NCBI GenBank assembly: GCA_023014335.1
Contig: JAECYW010000008.1
Location: 2,108,001-2,172,000 of the forward strand
Direction of reading: 5' to 3'
Origin: Galerina marginata
Lineage: Eukaryota; Basidiomycota; Agaricomycetes; Agaricales; Galerinaceae
Length of the DNA: 64,000 bases
Both the position numbers and the translations under genes were made by a program. Numbering within the stretch: position 1 is the first letter of the stretch; every line of letters begins with the position of its first letter. This document shows positions 24,961-36,467 of the stretch, piece after piece. The notes beneath the pieces were generated by a model. That model was given only the letters and a program-made list of their open reading frames with translations. It searched no databases and was not told the origin of the DNA.

Positions 24961-26219
24961 ATGGTCGCTTTCAAGATCCTCGCAGGCGGCTACGACGTTT
25001 TTGTGGCAACCTACTTGTTCAACTCCGCTACGTCGTCCCTCACCCTCCAGAGCAAATCGCCCACGGGAAGCAACCCCTCATGGATCACGCAAAACCCTGC
25101 CAACCAAAGTCTACTATAGTACGCCGCATATACTACTCATGACCCTATTTTTACCGAAACCTGATACGCGCCATTCAGTGCTGTCAACGAAAACGCAGCT
25201 GGTGGCTTACAATCTTTTGCTATCAACTCCGATGGCACACTCACGGCAGCCATTGATACCGTGGCCACTGACGGGGGTAGCCCCGCCTTTACCACCGCGC
25301 TCTCGACTGGTTCGGTCGCGGTGATGAATTATGACAGTGGAAATGGACGCATCATATCCACCTCGGCAAAGGAGACCAAATTTAATGCGTCCGCACCAGT
25401 AGTCACCTTCCCTAAACCAGTAGGAGGAGTATCACATCCACATATGGCGTTGGAAAACGCTGGCGAGGTTCTTGTCCCGGACTTGGTGAGTAGAATCACC
25501 ATGCAGCCGTAGGCAAGTCACCCGATCTTACAAATCTTATTACTTAGGGAGGCGATACTATTTGGCGTCTAAAAGCCAATACCAAAACTGGCGTATATGC
25601 TATTCAAGGCTCGATCCCTCAGCCAAAAGGAAGTGGTCCTCGACATATTGCGATTTTCAGTAAGTTCATGACTAACATTCCTTTCGCTGTTTAATCCAAC
25701 GCCATGTCTTTTATAGACGATCGTTTATTCACCATCCATGAATTGGCATCGACTCTTTCTGTCCAAACTCTTCCGGCTCAACCAAATGGCACTTCGACCA
25801 ACTTTGCGACCGTCTCCATCGTACCTCCAAACCCGCCAGCAGGCGCTATGATGGCTGCGGCTGAAATTCTCATTCCGCCACCGTCTGTACAATTTCCAAC
25901 ACCGTATATCTATGTCTCGAATAGGAATACAGGCACGCAGGCGCCTGTTGGGGATAGTATCGCGATCTTCGAACACGTTAACCAGGGGAAACCAAATGAA
26001 GGCCTCGTATTGGTAAACCAAGTCTTTACCGGATTGGATCAAATCCGGGGTATGGAATTTGGGAATGTGGATCAAGATGGTAACCAATTTTTAATCGCCG
26101 GAGGAGTTGCTGGTACAGCGGGTGTGGTCGTCCTTCAACGAACAGAAAGCGGTCGAAACTTGAAGATCGTGGCCAGAAACCTTGATATCCCCACAAGGAC
26201 GAGCTTCGTGTGGTTATAA
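24961..26219 (+). CDS. Lactonase-like seven-bladed beta-propeller (6-phosphogluconolactonase type)
   Basis: Exons 24961-25118, 25179-25485, 25548-25659 and 25717-26219 give 359 aa. The start MVAFKILAGGYDVFVATYLFN and the blade motifs NPSWITQNPANQSLLYAVNE, GGVSHPHMAL, PDLGGDTIWRL, GSGPRHIAIFNDRLFTIHEL and PYIYVSNRN match the family named after bacterial YbhE 6-phosphogluconolactonase. Fungal members include muconate-cycloisomerase-like and carboxy-lactonase-like proteins of uncertain substrate. No clear signal peptide is seen, so a cytosolic location is likely. The protein length is typical. Convergent neighbours give no pathway clue. The family call is firm; the reaction is not. Confidence 0.88.
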
Positions 26220-26940
26220 ATTCTGTTGTCCAACTCGTTACATACGATTGGGTGTGTATACCTACAGACTACCTAGCAAGCCAACAATCTGTTTCCGTCT
26301 CGGATGTCAAAGTGGCGGTTCAAATAAGCGACTCATGAACCTCCTCGGACCGTAGCACTTCAACAACCGATGTCGATCTCGTTCTATCCTATCGAAAGTA
26401 TGACAGTATATGTTCTATCTTTGTTCCGTAACAAATCTCGGAGATCTATAAAGAACACTTATGTCCAGGAATTTGGGCCGCGTAAGGCAGGTGCTTATGT
26501 CATACGTACAGATCGAGTAATTGTGTGATCGCATCAACGTCATTCCGCCTGTTCGGCTCTCACCGTCTGCCCTCCGTATCCGCTTGAGGCATATCCCCTC
26601 TTTTGGGCTGCCGCCGGGGTTTCCAGGCCGCACGCCCTTGATCCCGTCCGATTGCGATTGCCTGATTCGTGTTATCAACGTTCGTTTTCCTCCCCTTGCC
26701 CCCAGCCCTCGTCGGGTCCTTTCCTGCCCCCCTCCCTCCGCGGTTCCCCATTCCCTGCTGTCTGCCAATCGTGTCTCCCAGGTAGACGGCTGTTTTGGGA
26801 TGTCCGGTCAAATGTTATTGCTGTCGTCGTTGACCAGGGCTGTTGGCCTACACCACCTCGCAGTCTTCTGTAAGGATTCCCTCCCTTTCGTGTGTTTTTT
26901 GCAAACTGACGTGATCTTGTTACTTTGAAAGCTAGGAAAT
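26220..26940. other. Intergenic, C/T-rich on the plus strand
   Basis: Overlapping frames on both strands reflect a GC- and pyrimidine-rich stretch (26520-26780) rather than a recognisable gene. It ends where the first histone-H2B-like fragments begin. Confidence 0.45.
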
Positions 26941-28110
26941 GGTGGAACACTTACTCCTCCTACATCTACAAGGTCCACAAAGGTATGATCTTATTGCTCT
27001 GAAGCTTGGATGGCCGAAAACTTACTCCTCCTACATCTACAAGGTCCACAAGGTTTGATTCTTGTGCTTCAAAAAACAAACAAGGACTTGCTAACTATCT
27101 GCCTCCTATCAAGTGTCCGTTATGGGTTACTACGGCTATGTGACTTCTTGTGGCTGCGAGGTAAGATATTCTTTCCTCGGTTTAGTGTTAGTTTACTCAC
27201 TTTGTATTATCATCTCTCCCTCCTTTTTGTGCATACTCCTCAAGGTGTATTTCTCTCACTTCCTCTTTCGTTTTGCTGACTCCATGTCTGTAGGAAGACG
27301 TACTCTTCCTACATCTACAAGGTAGATTTCCTCATCTTTCATTTCTTCATCTTTCATTATGCTAACCTGGTGTCTTGTCGTATCACGGAGAATTAAAGCA
27401 ACGAAGCAAAATAAAGTCCGAAGGAAGATGTACTCGTCTTCCATCTGCAAGGTAGATATCCCTTCCCTCTTTGTCTTTCGTTTCGCTAACCTGATTTTCG
27501 TCGCATCGCGGAAAACCAAAGAAGCAAAGCAAAAGAAAGTCCGAAGGAAGACGTACTCGTCTTACATCTACAAGGTAGATTTCCCTTCCCTCTTCATCTT
27601 TCGTTTTGCTAACCCGATTTTCGTCGCATCATGGAAAACCAAAGCATCGAAGCAAAAGAAAGTCCGAAGGAAGACGTACTTGTCTTACATCTACAAGGTA
27701 GATTTCCCTTCCCTCTTCGTCTTTCGTTTCGCTAACCTGATTTTCGTCGCATCGCGGAAAACCAAAGAAGCAAAGCAAAAGAAAGTCTGAAGGAAGACGT
27801 ACTCGTCTTACATCTACAAGGTAGATTTCCCTTCCCTCTTCGTCTTTCGTTTCGCTAACCCGATTTTCGTCGCATCACGGAAAGCCAAAGCATCGAAGCA
27901 AAAGAAAGTCCGAAGGAAGACATACTCGTCTTACATCTACAAGGTAGATTTCCCTTGCCTCTTCATCTTTCGTTTCGCTAACCCGATTTTTTGTCGCATC
28001 ACGGAAAACCAAAGCAACGAAGCAAAAGAAAGTCCGAAGGAAGACGTACTCGTCTTACACTTCTCACTTCATCTCCCGTTTTGCTAACCCAATTTTCGTC
28101 AACCTTGTGC
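26941..28110 (+). repeat. Tandem array of 123-bp units carrying a histone H2B fragment
   Basis: Seven units with a period of 123 bp (one step 124) run from about 27293 to 28110. Each carries AAGACGTACTCGTCTTACAT-like sequence translating KTYSSYIYKV, the start of the histone-fold helix 1 of H2B, preceded by a Lys-rich KQKKVRR. The rest of each unit (about 75 bp, GTAGATTTCC…GCTAAC…) looks like intron sequence with a donor-like and a branch-like element. Two shorter, more divergent copies with YSSYIYKVHK precede the array at about 26950 and 27023. 123 is a multiple of three, so the frame stays open across several units (27359-27790). No complete H2B gene is present, so this is a minisatellite derived from part of one. 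Confidence 0.8.
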
Positions 28111-28235
28111 TTTATCATAGTGTATATTTTCATGTATATTTATTTTAATTCATCTCCTATTATTTCAATTGTCTCCGAATGTAGATTAAGACGAGTATTA
28201 TAGGTACAATAAAGCTTTCAAATGTAGACAGTACC

Positions 28236-30607
28236 TTATTCGTTGAAGTCCTTGCGCCTTGTGGGGCGGATTTCGCAGTCACCTCGCAACTGTTGGGCAG
28301 CACGGACCTCTGCGAGGAGTGGCGAAAATCCCCTTGTGTGCCCTGGATATGCAGCGGTAAAGCGAGCTGCATCCCGATTGTAGCTTGAAAGTCTCGCGTC
28401 AGTTGGTTTAATAAAGTAGTCCATTCAAAACTCACAAATTAATAAATTCAAGAGCAACCCTCTGCCGTTGCCCGTATTTCTGGGTTTGGCGTGTATCTTT
28501 GTGCCACTGAGGGTCCCAATCCTTCATCGCAACGTAAAGGGAACGGCTGGGGTCGGCGTGCTCCCAGTCTTTGACAACCTGTTCCCATGCCTTTGAACTT
28601 AACCTTTGCGTAAGTCCGGGAATAAGATGAACGTGTTCCTTTCGAACTTGAAGCGGTGGTGCCACACTTTGCTGATTTAATCGTGGCTGGGACATTTCTT
28701 GGCGAAATGGGATAGGTATGAGGTTCTTATGAGGCAGTGGTATCGATGTACTTTCAGTTCTGCCACTGCACGGATGATGGGTTGGGGGTTTCTGAAGGAC
28801 TGTTCAGACTCGAAAGATGTAAGCTTAAATAATTCAACGTACCTCAAATGCAGCTGATGCTGATGTGTGGTCACGGTTGCCAACCATGGAGCTCTGGAGG
28901 ATATTTCGGCATTCATTGAGCCCTGCTTCAACAGTGCGCGCCAGTTCACGCATTTCATACAACCCAGCTGCGGCAGCGGGTGGCAGGTCATCGATTGCTT
29001 TCTGGTTGATGGGGCAGAGTGCATCGCTGTGGTCCTCTTCGTAAGTATGCAGTTCATCCAAAAGATACCGCATGAGCGTGTCACGCTGAAGTTGAAATAA
29101 AATTCAGATCAGCGACTCATGCATAAGATGTGTAACTCACATGTTCTCCAGGAGCCCATCCACCCCACCACCGAATTCGGTTCATATGCCACTTCTCTCC
29201 GAGGGGTGCATATATGAAACGGTATTGCGCACCTCCTCTCCGGTAGCAGTGTGTGGTGTAACCTTCTGCACCGTCAATGCCAGCTTTCTTGGCCATTTCG
29301 ATTATTTTCTTCTGAGCAACAGCTGCCGACATTGGGCGATCAGGTTGGACTGACATTCCATTGACACCGATAGTTGGGAAAACATAATCCTCCGGACCCA
29401 AAGGGCGACCAAGAAGAACCTGCTCATAGAAGTCGAGCCAGTCCAGCACATGTGTATACATGTCAACTTCGGGTTTGTCCAGTTGTGCGTAAACTCCATA
29501 TAGATGTCCTATTTGACATGTTAGGTATTTTCGCTCACTTGCCCATGTCAAAATGCAACTTACCCCGCATCTGATGCTCTCCCTTTTTCAACCTCTTCTG
29601 CCAGTTCTTCCTGTCACGCAGATTCAGCGTGAATGAATGCGGCTTCTGGGATTCAAGTAGATCTTCACGCGTTGGTCGGCGTCGGTTTCCGCGAAACATG
29701 AAGTTCTTGTATTTCAGTGAGGTTGCTTCGCTAATTCTGCAGAATAGGAATCTAATTATCTATCAGGCACCTTGAAGGCAAGTAAAACACATACCTCATC
29801 CAAATTGTCCAACCTGAGGATGATAAGGCATTGAAGAGAAGGTGGGTCCCACGCTGAGCAATTGTGTCTGCTTGTTCTGCATAGCTGCGAGACTCATCCA
29901 AGACGGGGCAGTCACGCTGAGAAGCCTTATGGAGCTTGCGCATATCCTCCATGGACATCGCTCGTGAGTGATTGCGCTCTCCTTCACCATCTTTGTTCTG
30001 ACACGCCGCGAGCATATCAATTACCACTGCAGAACGTACAGGATTCCCCTCCCATCTATTGTGGGCATCATGAAAACACCAGCGACCTCGATATGTGTCC
30101 CCAGCACTAGGAAAAGGTAAGCCAAATTCTTAATTGAATAGTGTGGATTGCTTACAGACGGTCATAATACTTTAGAAAGGACGCATGAATTTGTGAAGCA
30201 GTCGATTTTCCACATTCTTCTACCATACACTTGTGGGCAAGGAATGTTGCGATAGCCATCGGCGTACACTTCACTGGTGGCCCAGTAAATGCAGTGCGAA
30301 ACTCGGGACCCATTTCATCGTCGTCTTCATAGTACAAGGGAATTTCGCAATCGCCTTCAGCAGTGGGGTCATTCCTTGAATTTCGTCCAGCATTCCACAA
30401 AGTCTCGGCTTCAGCTTGCTCCGTAGCAAAGCTCTCGAGGAATTCCCTGCCTCGTCGAATGTGTCCAGCATAGTTATTGTTGGTATTTTCGGCCTGGCCA
30501 TGCTTCTCAATGCCTTCCTTGACAATATCACGAGCTTCTGCGTATGTCGGAACAGCAACAGGCTTGCCAGATTTCTTGCCGCGTTTTGGTTGGGGGGCTT
30601 TTCCCAT
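28236..30607 (-). mobile_element. Crypton-like tyrosine recombinase gene, intact
   Basis: Seven exons: 30607-30156, 30106-29795, 29736-29564, 29508-29141, 29085-28843, 28791-28436 and 28383-28236 give an uninterrupted 683-aa protein. The N-terminal part (TYAEARDIVKEGIEKHG…NNNYAGHIRRGREFLESF) resembles the core-binding domain of tyrosine recombinases. Catalytic residues are in order: Arg about 255 in RISEATSLKYKN, His399 and Arg402 in THCYRRGGAQYRF, Trp about 426 in RWWGGWA, and the nucleophile Tyr442 in LMRYLLDEL. These are the residues of DNA breaking-rejoining enzymes. In fungi such genes belong to Crypton-type elements, which lack terminal inverted repeats and integrate through circular intermediates, or are domesticated relatives. 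I found no clear element ends, so only the gene is delimited. Confidence 0.82.
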
Positions 30608-30867
30608 TGTTAAATGGGATTGGGAGGAGAGGAAGTGAGATTCGAGGGATGAGACAGAGTCATCGCCGGACCAGTAGGTACGGCTCAGACACAGCGTTCC
30701 GATCACCCCTTGCTTTGGAAATCTCAATCACTAGTTTTTTAAATACGCACTAACTGGACTACGGAAATACAAATACATTATAAAATAGAGGCTTGGATCT
30801 GGGTCGGATTTAAAAGTTGAAATTTTATATCTACGGCGATCATGTCATTATTTAAATTCCCTCACCG

Positions 30868-32736
30868 CTAATCATCCCCTGTAAGGTCAATGTAGATTCT
30901 GCCGGACCTCGGAGTGTTGGATGAACGAGTGGTTGCGGTAGGAGAGGGCACCATGACCTCAAAATCGTGCTCAAGGACCTGCATTCAAAGTAAACCTTGT
31001 GTACAATGAACTGAACAACTCGACACTCACTTGTGAATATAAGTTCGGCACGACAAAAGGTACGGCATGGCTCAAATGAAACTCTTGGACCCTGACATCT
31101 TCTGTCGCTTTTAAGATTGGTGCAGGGACCCAGACCGCCATACTGGTGGTTGAACCACAGGCTTGGATTTCGGTAGCAGGCACGCCATCTTCGATGACGG
31201 CAGTGACAGCCTGAGTAGCCAAAGACGGGATCCAAAACTCGACCCTATATGATGGAAAGCTCGATTGTGATTTCGAGCGGTATTCCACCTTCCGAATGTA
31301 CCGAATAGGTAGGGGTTCAGAAGTTAGACTTGGGGTTGAGGCCTTGTAGTTCCAACTTTGAGTGCATGGTAAACATAAAATAGCAACTACATACCCGCAC
31401 AAGTTGTCGGATAATATATCCATCCCATAAATTATTAACAAAACGGCCCAAGATATTGGGTCCCCAGCCAAAGAGTCGGTTGCAAAGGCGTGCTAAGGTT
31501 GACGTGCAGGGTAACCCCGGGACAAGCCAGAGAGACGCAGTACAATTAAGGCCACCGCTCATCTGTGACGTGAGGGGATGACAATAGAGCTGAAGAATTT
31601 TTGGGTCAGGGAAGGTGTCCGGGATGTTCGCTGCAAGATTCGGATATTTTCGTCCAATCCTTCCGCTTGGATCATTCAAGAGCTCATCACGAAGTGCATT
31701 ACGCCATTCCTCTAAAAATGCACTCAGGTCTTCACCTGCGAGAGACATCCCAGCATTAAAAAGAGAAAGTGCAAGCGGGCTGGACGCCAGCGCCGTTGCG
31801 ATAGCTCGTCCACAGCCCTGCAAGCCAGACTATATTTAAACCATCAGCTCAATTGGGAAGTGCCGCCGTAGATGAATAATTACGCACAGTGTTATAATCC
31901 CCGCCACCAAATAAAGCCAGAGATAGGAAACCTTCAATCGAAAAGACCTGGCTAGACTGGAGAGAAATCGCTTCGGCAGTGTAAACGACAACAGAGTCAA
32001 GGTCTGACGAATCATGTGGGCTGAATATATCTTGAATACTTTTCAAGATCCGAGAAGAAGAAAAACTCACCTGCGTATAACTTGCGTTGCACCAAACAGA
32101 AAAACGTCGCTGTCATTTGTCAAGATAACGTCGATTGCCTGTATTTTGTTGAGATAAGCAAGTTCCGCTTCAGCCTCGCCCGGAGCCTGTCAAAAAAAAT
32201 CAGATTATTGGATTAAAATTAAGGGCATGTTCGACGAACGGTATGAGAATAAAAGCCAAAGGCAGTGACGAGTTCTTGAAAAGACTTCGTCATCCAATGG
32301 GGCATAGATCGTACAGCCTTGTTGCGCTTTTCCTTGGGTCGCCCGGGTCCATCAAACACAAAGACAGCACTAACGGCTGATCGTGAAAGCCAAGCAAGGC
32401 GGAAAAACAAAGTCCGCAACTCAGGGTTTTGACCCGCCTGAGCATGAGAATGGCCTCTCCCCGCAAAGACGCCCTGGCATGCATAGAACCATCCGCTTCA
32501 AGATTGATCAGTACTGACAGATATACAAAACGATCTGTTACACACCTGACGTCTACACCAACTACAATGGCACCAGTACCATGGCGCCGAGTTTCGAAGC
32601 CTTCGCGAACAGATATCTCCAAGAGAGACTTTGTCTCTGCAGCTGGTTCGAGGATCTGCAATTGATATTGATATCAGCCATGACGATTTCAGGAAAAGAC
32701 CTGAACACTCACTTTCCAGAGGTCGTTGATACCCAT
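30868..32736 (-). CDS. XPG/FEN-superfamily nuclease (basidiomycete type)
   Basis: Eight exons: 32736-32713, 32655-32546, 32495-32240, 32186-32071, 32038-31888, 31829-31395, 31342-31031 and 30978-30868 give 504 aa. XPG-N is seen in MGINDLWKILEPA, VVGVDVSGWFY, NPELRTLFFRL and FVFDGPGRPKEKR. XPG-I is seen in APGEAEAELAYLN and DVILTNDSDVFLFGA, and the helix-hairpin-helix region follows GGGDYNTSGLQGCG. The acidic metal ligands expected for 5' flap/structure-specific nucleases are present (VFDGP, GEAEAE, TNDSD). It is not canonical FEN1, RAD2 or GEN1; related proteins form an expanded family in mushrooms. The 32-nt intron 32070-32039 is shorter than usual, so exon 4/5 joining is the weakest part of the model. 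Confidence 0.83.
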
Positions 32737-33281
32737 GATGTGGAGAGGAAGATAGAGGCTGTAAAGACAAGCGAGGCTTTTGAGGTGACTGCATCATGTC
32801 TCTCACTTCCGCCATGTCTTGCCCTTGCCAGTTTCTGTGCACCTAGTCAGACTGATTGAGCTTGATAAGGGCAAAGAAAATCCGATAACGCCTACCAGTA
32901 AGTGACATAGAGGGCTATGTAGGCCACAGAGCCATAGTTGAAGGAACCACGCCAGATGCTGGGATTAAGATGGGAGTAAACTGTCGGCATCAACACTGAC
33001 TGAGCGCACGCAAACATAGAATTCGGGGGCACGTGATCATGTGATCCGACGCGACGCTGACCAAATTGAGCCATGCGCGACAACGTCTTCAGGACGTGCT
33101 ACGCGTAAAAGAATGAGTAGACAAAGTGGTTATCAATGTTCAACTATGTAGTGATGTAGTGAGTCACCATAGTAGAGCTAGAATGCATTAAAATTGCTAT
33201 ACGGACAGCTGTCAGATGAGGAAGTCACAGCAATACACCACAGGTAAGCAAACAAAAGTCGAGATAACTGAGGCATTATTC

Positions 33282-33317
33282 TAAATTCTCCAAATTCTCC
33301 AAATTCTCCAAATTCCC
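33282..33317. repeat. AAATTCTCC nonamer tandem repeat
   Basis: Nearly four tandem copies of AAATTCTCC in non-coding sequence; the last copy is imperfect. Confidence 0.8.
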
Positions 33318-36300
33318 GAGCGGATCACGGAGCGGAGGTGTCCTACGTTACAATGCCCTAGCTGTCGAGAATTTAGACCTTTGAGGTAAGAACAATCTCA
33401 AATTCAGTAGCCAGCGCGGCCTGAGTAGTACTTAGTGCCAAACCTACTGCTACAGCCTGCTCGTTGACAAACAATCTGTAGGGTGAAGCAAAAAAAATTC
33501 AGTCTTGTATGTCCTATGCAGCTCTAAAAAATTCCCGTCCCTGCAGTAAATTTGGGAAACCAGTTCTCTAATATCCCGCCTACACCAACCATCACTTCCG
33601 AGTCCAGTGTGCGAATAAAACTTTTTAACTTACATGCGCACTAATTTTAAGTTTGGCTGAAGTGTCTTTCCTGCCCTGCCCGTAGAACTGAAGTGAGCGG
33701 TGGTAGATTGGGCAATAATGCAAATATGGAATAGACGACACTACGAACATGGCAAATACAAAATAGATTAGTGTAGTCTAAATCATATTGTTCCCTGGAG
33801 CCCGACTCAGAGCATGTCCGTCAGCAGATACTCAGCATGCGCCGTGAGCCTCCTGTAATTCCTGACCGCATCGACGTAGCACCCTATTCAGCAACAAAAC
33901 ACTTGGCACCGAAAGCTGGACGACCCTGTCCGTTGCCCTCCGGAGGTCCTAACCGACTTCAGGGCTGGCCCACGATCTCCGATCTTGAATTTCGAGAATT
34001 TGGGCTCGATCCTCAAATTAACGCGATAAAACGGACTTACCTTGAGAGACTGCACTAGATTCTATGGGATTCCTGCCATTACCGGCAGTTATTGGTAAAT
34101 CCAAGAACTGCTGATCCTAGGGGATCCAAAAATTTAAATCTACGTTTGTGTAGCTACCATTCAGGTTCATTCCTGTCTTTTAAGTAATTTAGTAAAGGCT
34201 CGTGGTTGACATGATGAAACCCTCCTTTTCCGGCAATTCATTGCCTTATTGCACTGTTCCGGATTCAGTAAAACCTGCGCGCTTACCATTCGTCACAGGA
34301 CAGGACAAGACAGAGATATGATATCCGGCTGCCATCTTTCATTGCAAATTGGCTCGACGGATGGGCGATTCTGCATCCAATAACCTCTGTATTTTCAAAA
34401 GTTACGTTATCACCTACTTCCAATGGATCATTCAGCGCCTAAGTATTCGGTGCTCAGGACTGGCTTTTATTGACTGAGGTAGTTCGATGTGAGACTTGGA
34501 CGGTCGCTGATGCGAATTTGAATCTTGATGATATAGAATCCGGAAGAGTGCCTCTTGCAAGTACGGGCAAGGAAGAAGTCAAGGCCATGCCAACTGATTG
34601 CAAGCCCATAAAACGATAATATCCGACCTGTAAGGCACCTACTGGGAGATATAGGAACGCCAGACTTATAAGGGCCTTAAGGCATTTGATGTTTACACTT
34701 CCAACCACTGTGCACAGGAGTCCGTTGTTCATTGTTGAATTCGACAACATCGAATCGAATTTAAATTAGTTCCACACGGATTTCCACCGAAAGGATTACA
34801 CCATTACTTACCAAAAAATGAGGTTTCATCCGGTCCATTCTTAATGCGGTTGGTATAAACCGACATATGCCCTGGATCACCTCTCTGCGGCTTTCTTTAA
34901 GGTCCTTCATTATAGCGATGATGTCATACTTAAATGTCATAATTAAACGGGTATCTTTGATTTCTCGAGACCGTGCTTTCAAGGTTTTTGGCTTGCAAAA
35001 GGGTTTCGCTCCTCGAAGGGGTAGCAAATTGTGTTCATGAGCACCCGACCTAGTCAGCAATTGGTTGGAGTTAAATGGAGCGGACTCCATCTATTGTCCG
35101 GGATAAATCCGTTGCCCATGATTCGATTTCTCTGGCAGGCGGCCGAATGGTTGGGATAAAAATGGGTGGAAGAACGTTTGGGGTTCATTTCGCCCGTTCC
35201 AGTCCATTCCCTGCATGATAGCCCCTGATCATGTTCCTTCTTCAAATTGGCTACATCGAATGAATGCTAAGTTTGACTTACGAAAACGTGGCCGCCAATT
35301 TCCCCTGCGGCGACCTAGCCACACTCCGTTGTTGCCCGTTGTGTTTTCAAACATATAAGGAATTATGGACGGTGATTTGACGGTGACTGCAGGATTTGCC
35401 AAAGGAAAACCTCAGATGACCTGAGATTTTGTTCCGGGAAGTAAAGGTTTGCTCTTGCCTGAGAAATTTCGGAAGATTTTGGACACAGCTTCTTCGTATC
35501 AAGGTCCATCAAGTCACAGGAACTTCTTCCCCGCCACTAAATGCCGTTTCACCCAATTGGCGTTCGGGCAGACACCAATCTCTACCGGGCCGTGACAGCT
35601 CATGTTCGTTTCCGTAAGGGATCTATATTTAGGTCGCTCAGTGACTAGCAAGGATTAACAGGGGTAATGTCTTATCCGCCGGTTCGCTCAGCGTCCACGA
35701 AGTAGAAGTCGAAGAGGAAGGAGGAAAAATTTCCTTGGTTTGGGTCATTTGCTGCCGCATCAACAGACGCAGACGTTTCTATTTATAGCCTCAGGACTGA
35801 CCTCATACAACTGGCTAACTGGGGTAAAATATTCTTGGCAGACATTTCTAAAAATAGCAGCTACCACCTGATGGCCACCTCCTGCCACCTCTCAATCGCC
35901 TACGAAACCTCTTCCCGAACAATTGAAATCTGGGGTTGCACGGCTCGCTCTAGAGTGACCGAGTCCCACTTCAGATCTACGCACCGACTTGCTCAAAACC
36001 TACAAAGATTTCGGGGCGTTAACATCTCAGGTGCAGAGCGCCGACGGACTTGAAGTTGTTGCACCTTTCACAGCCCTTGTCTGGTTGTCGTTACCTGCAT
36101 GTTACCGTTGTACTTCGAATTCGGCTCAATGAACAATTTAATCGGTGGTTTCCTGTACGTTGACAAATAGAAATTTTCATTCTCGAGGAAACAAGGTGCA
36201 TCTTGACGCCGGATCTTATTCAAATGGCAATGAAGAATAAACTTCAGGTTTGCTTCAGGGACTTATACGTACTGTAAGATGCGACAATCCAGGCTAGTTG

Positions 36301-36398
36301 GGATGAATTATTTGGTCCGTGATCGTAGGATGTCGTGCCATTTCCAATTCGTGATTGTGCACGATCACACGATGTGAAAGGTACATAAACAACTCGGC

Positions 36399-36408
36399 CA
36401 CATAAATA
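36399..36408 (+). promoter_or_regulatory. TATA-like element
   Basis: A CACATAAATA-type sequence about 60-70 bp upstream of the transporter ATG. Assigned by position only. Confidence 0.3.
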
Positions 36409-36467
36409 GATTCGTTCCCCCTTCGGTTCCTTTCCATTCCCCAAACACCACTCTCTTTCTCCTCACC

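Larger units (their letters stand above)
32737..36467. other. 3.7-kb gene-poor interval
   Basis: Only short frames are present; none shows a domain or good splice chain (for example 32892-33083 minus, 33837-34058 plus, 34454-34750 minus). The interval contains a 9-bp tandem repeat at 33282-33317 and A/T-rich stretches. It may hold old transposon debris, but I cannot identify any. Confidence 0.45.

Noticed and set aside
26415..26950. Overlapping long frames on both strands in the C/T-rich stretch
   Set aside because: Composition bias explains the lack of stops; no domain motif or splice structure.
27359..27790. A 143-codon frame across the 123-bp array as a real protein gene
   Set aside because: The frame is open because the period is divisible by three; it has no start context or end module and each unit contains intron-like sequence.
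26941..28110. CRISPR-like array
   Set aside because: Units are directly tandem with no unique spacers, and the organism is a eukaryote.
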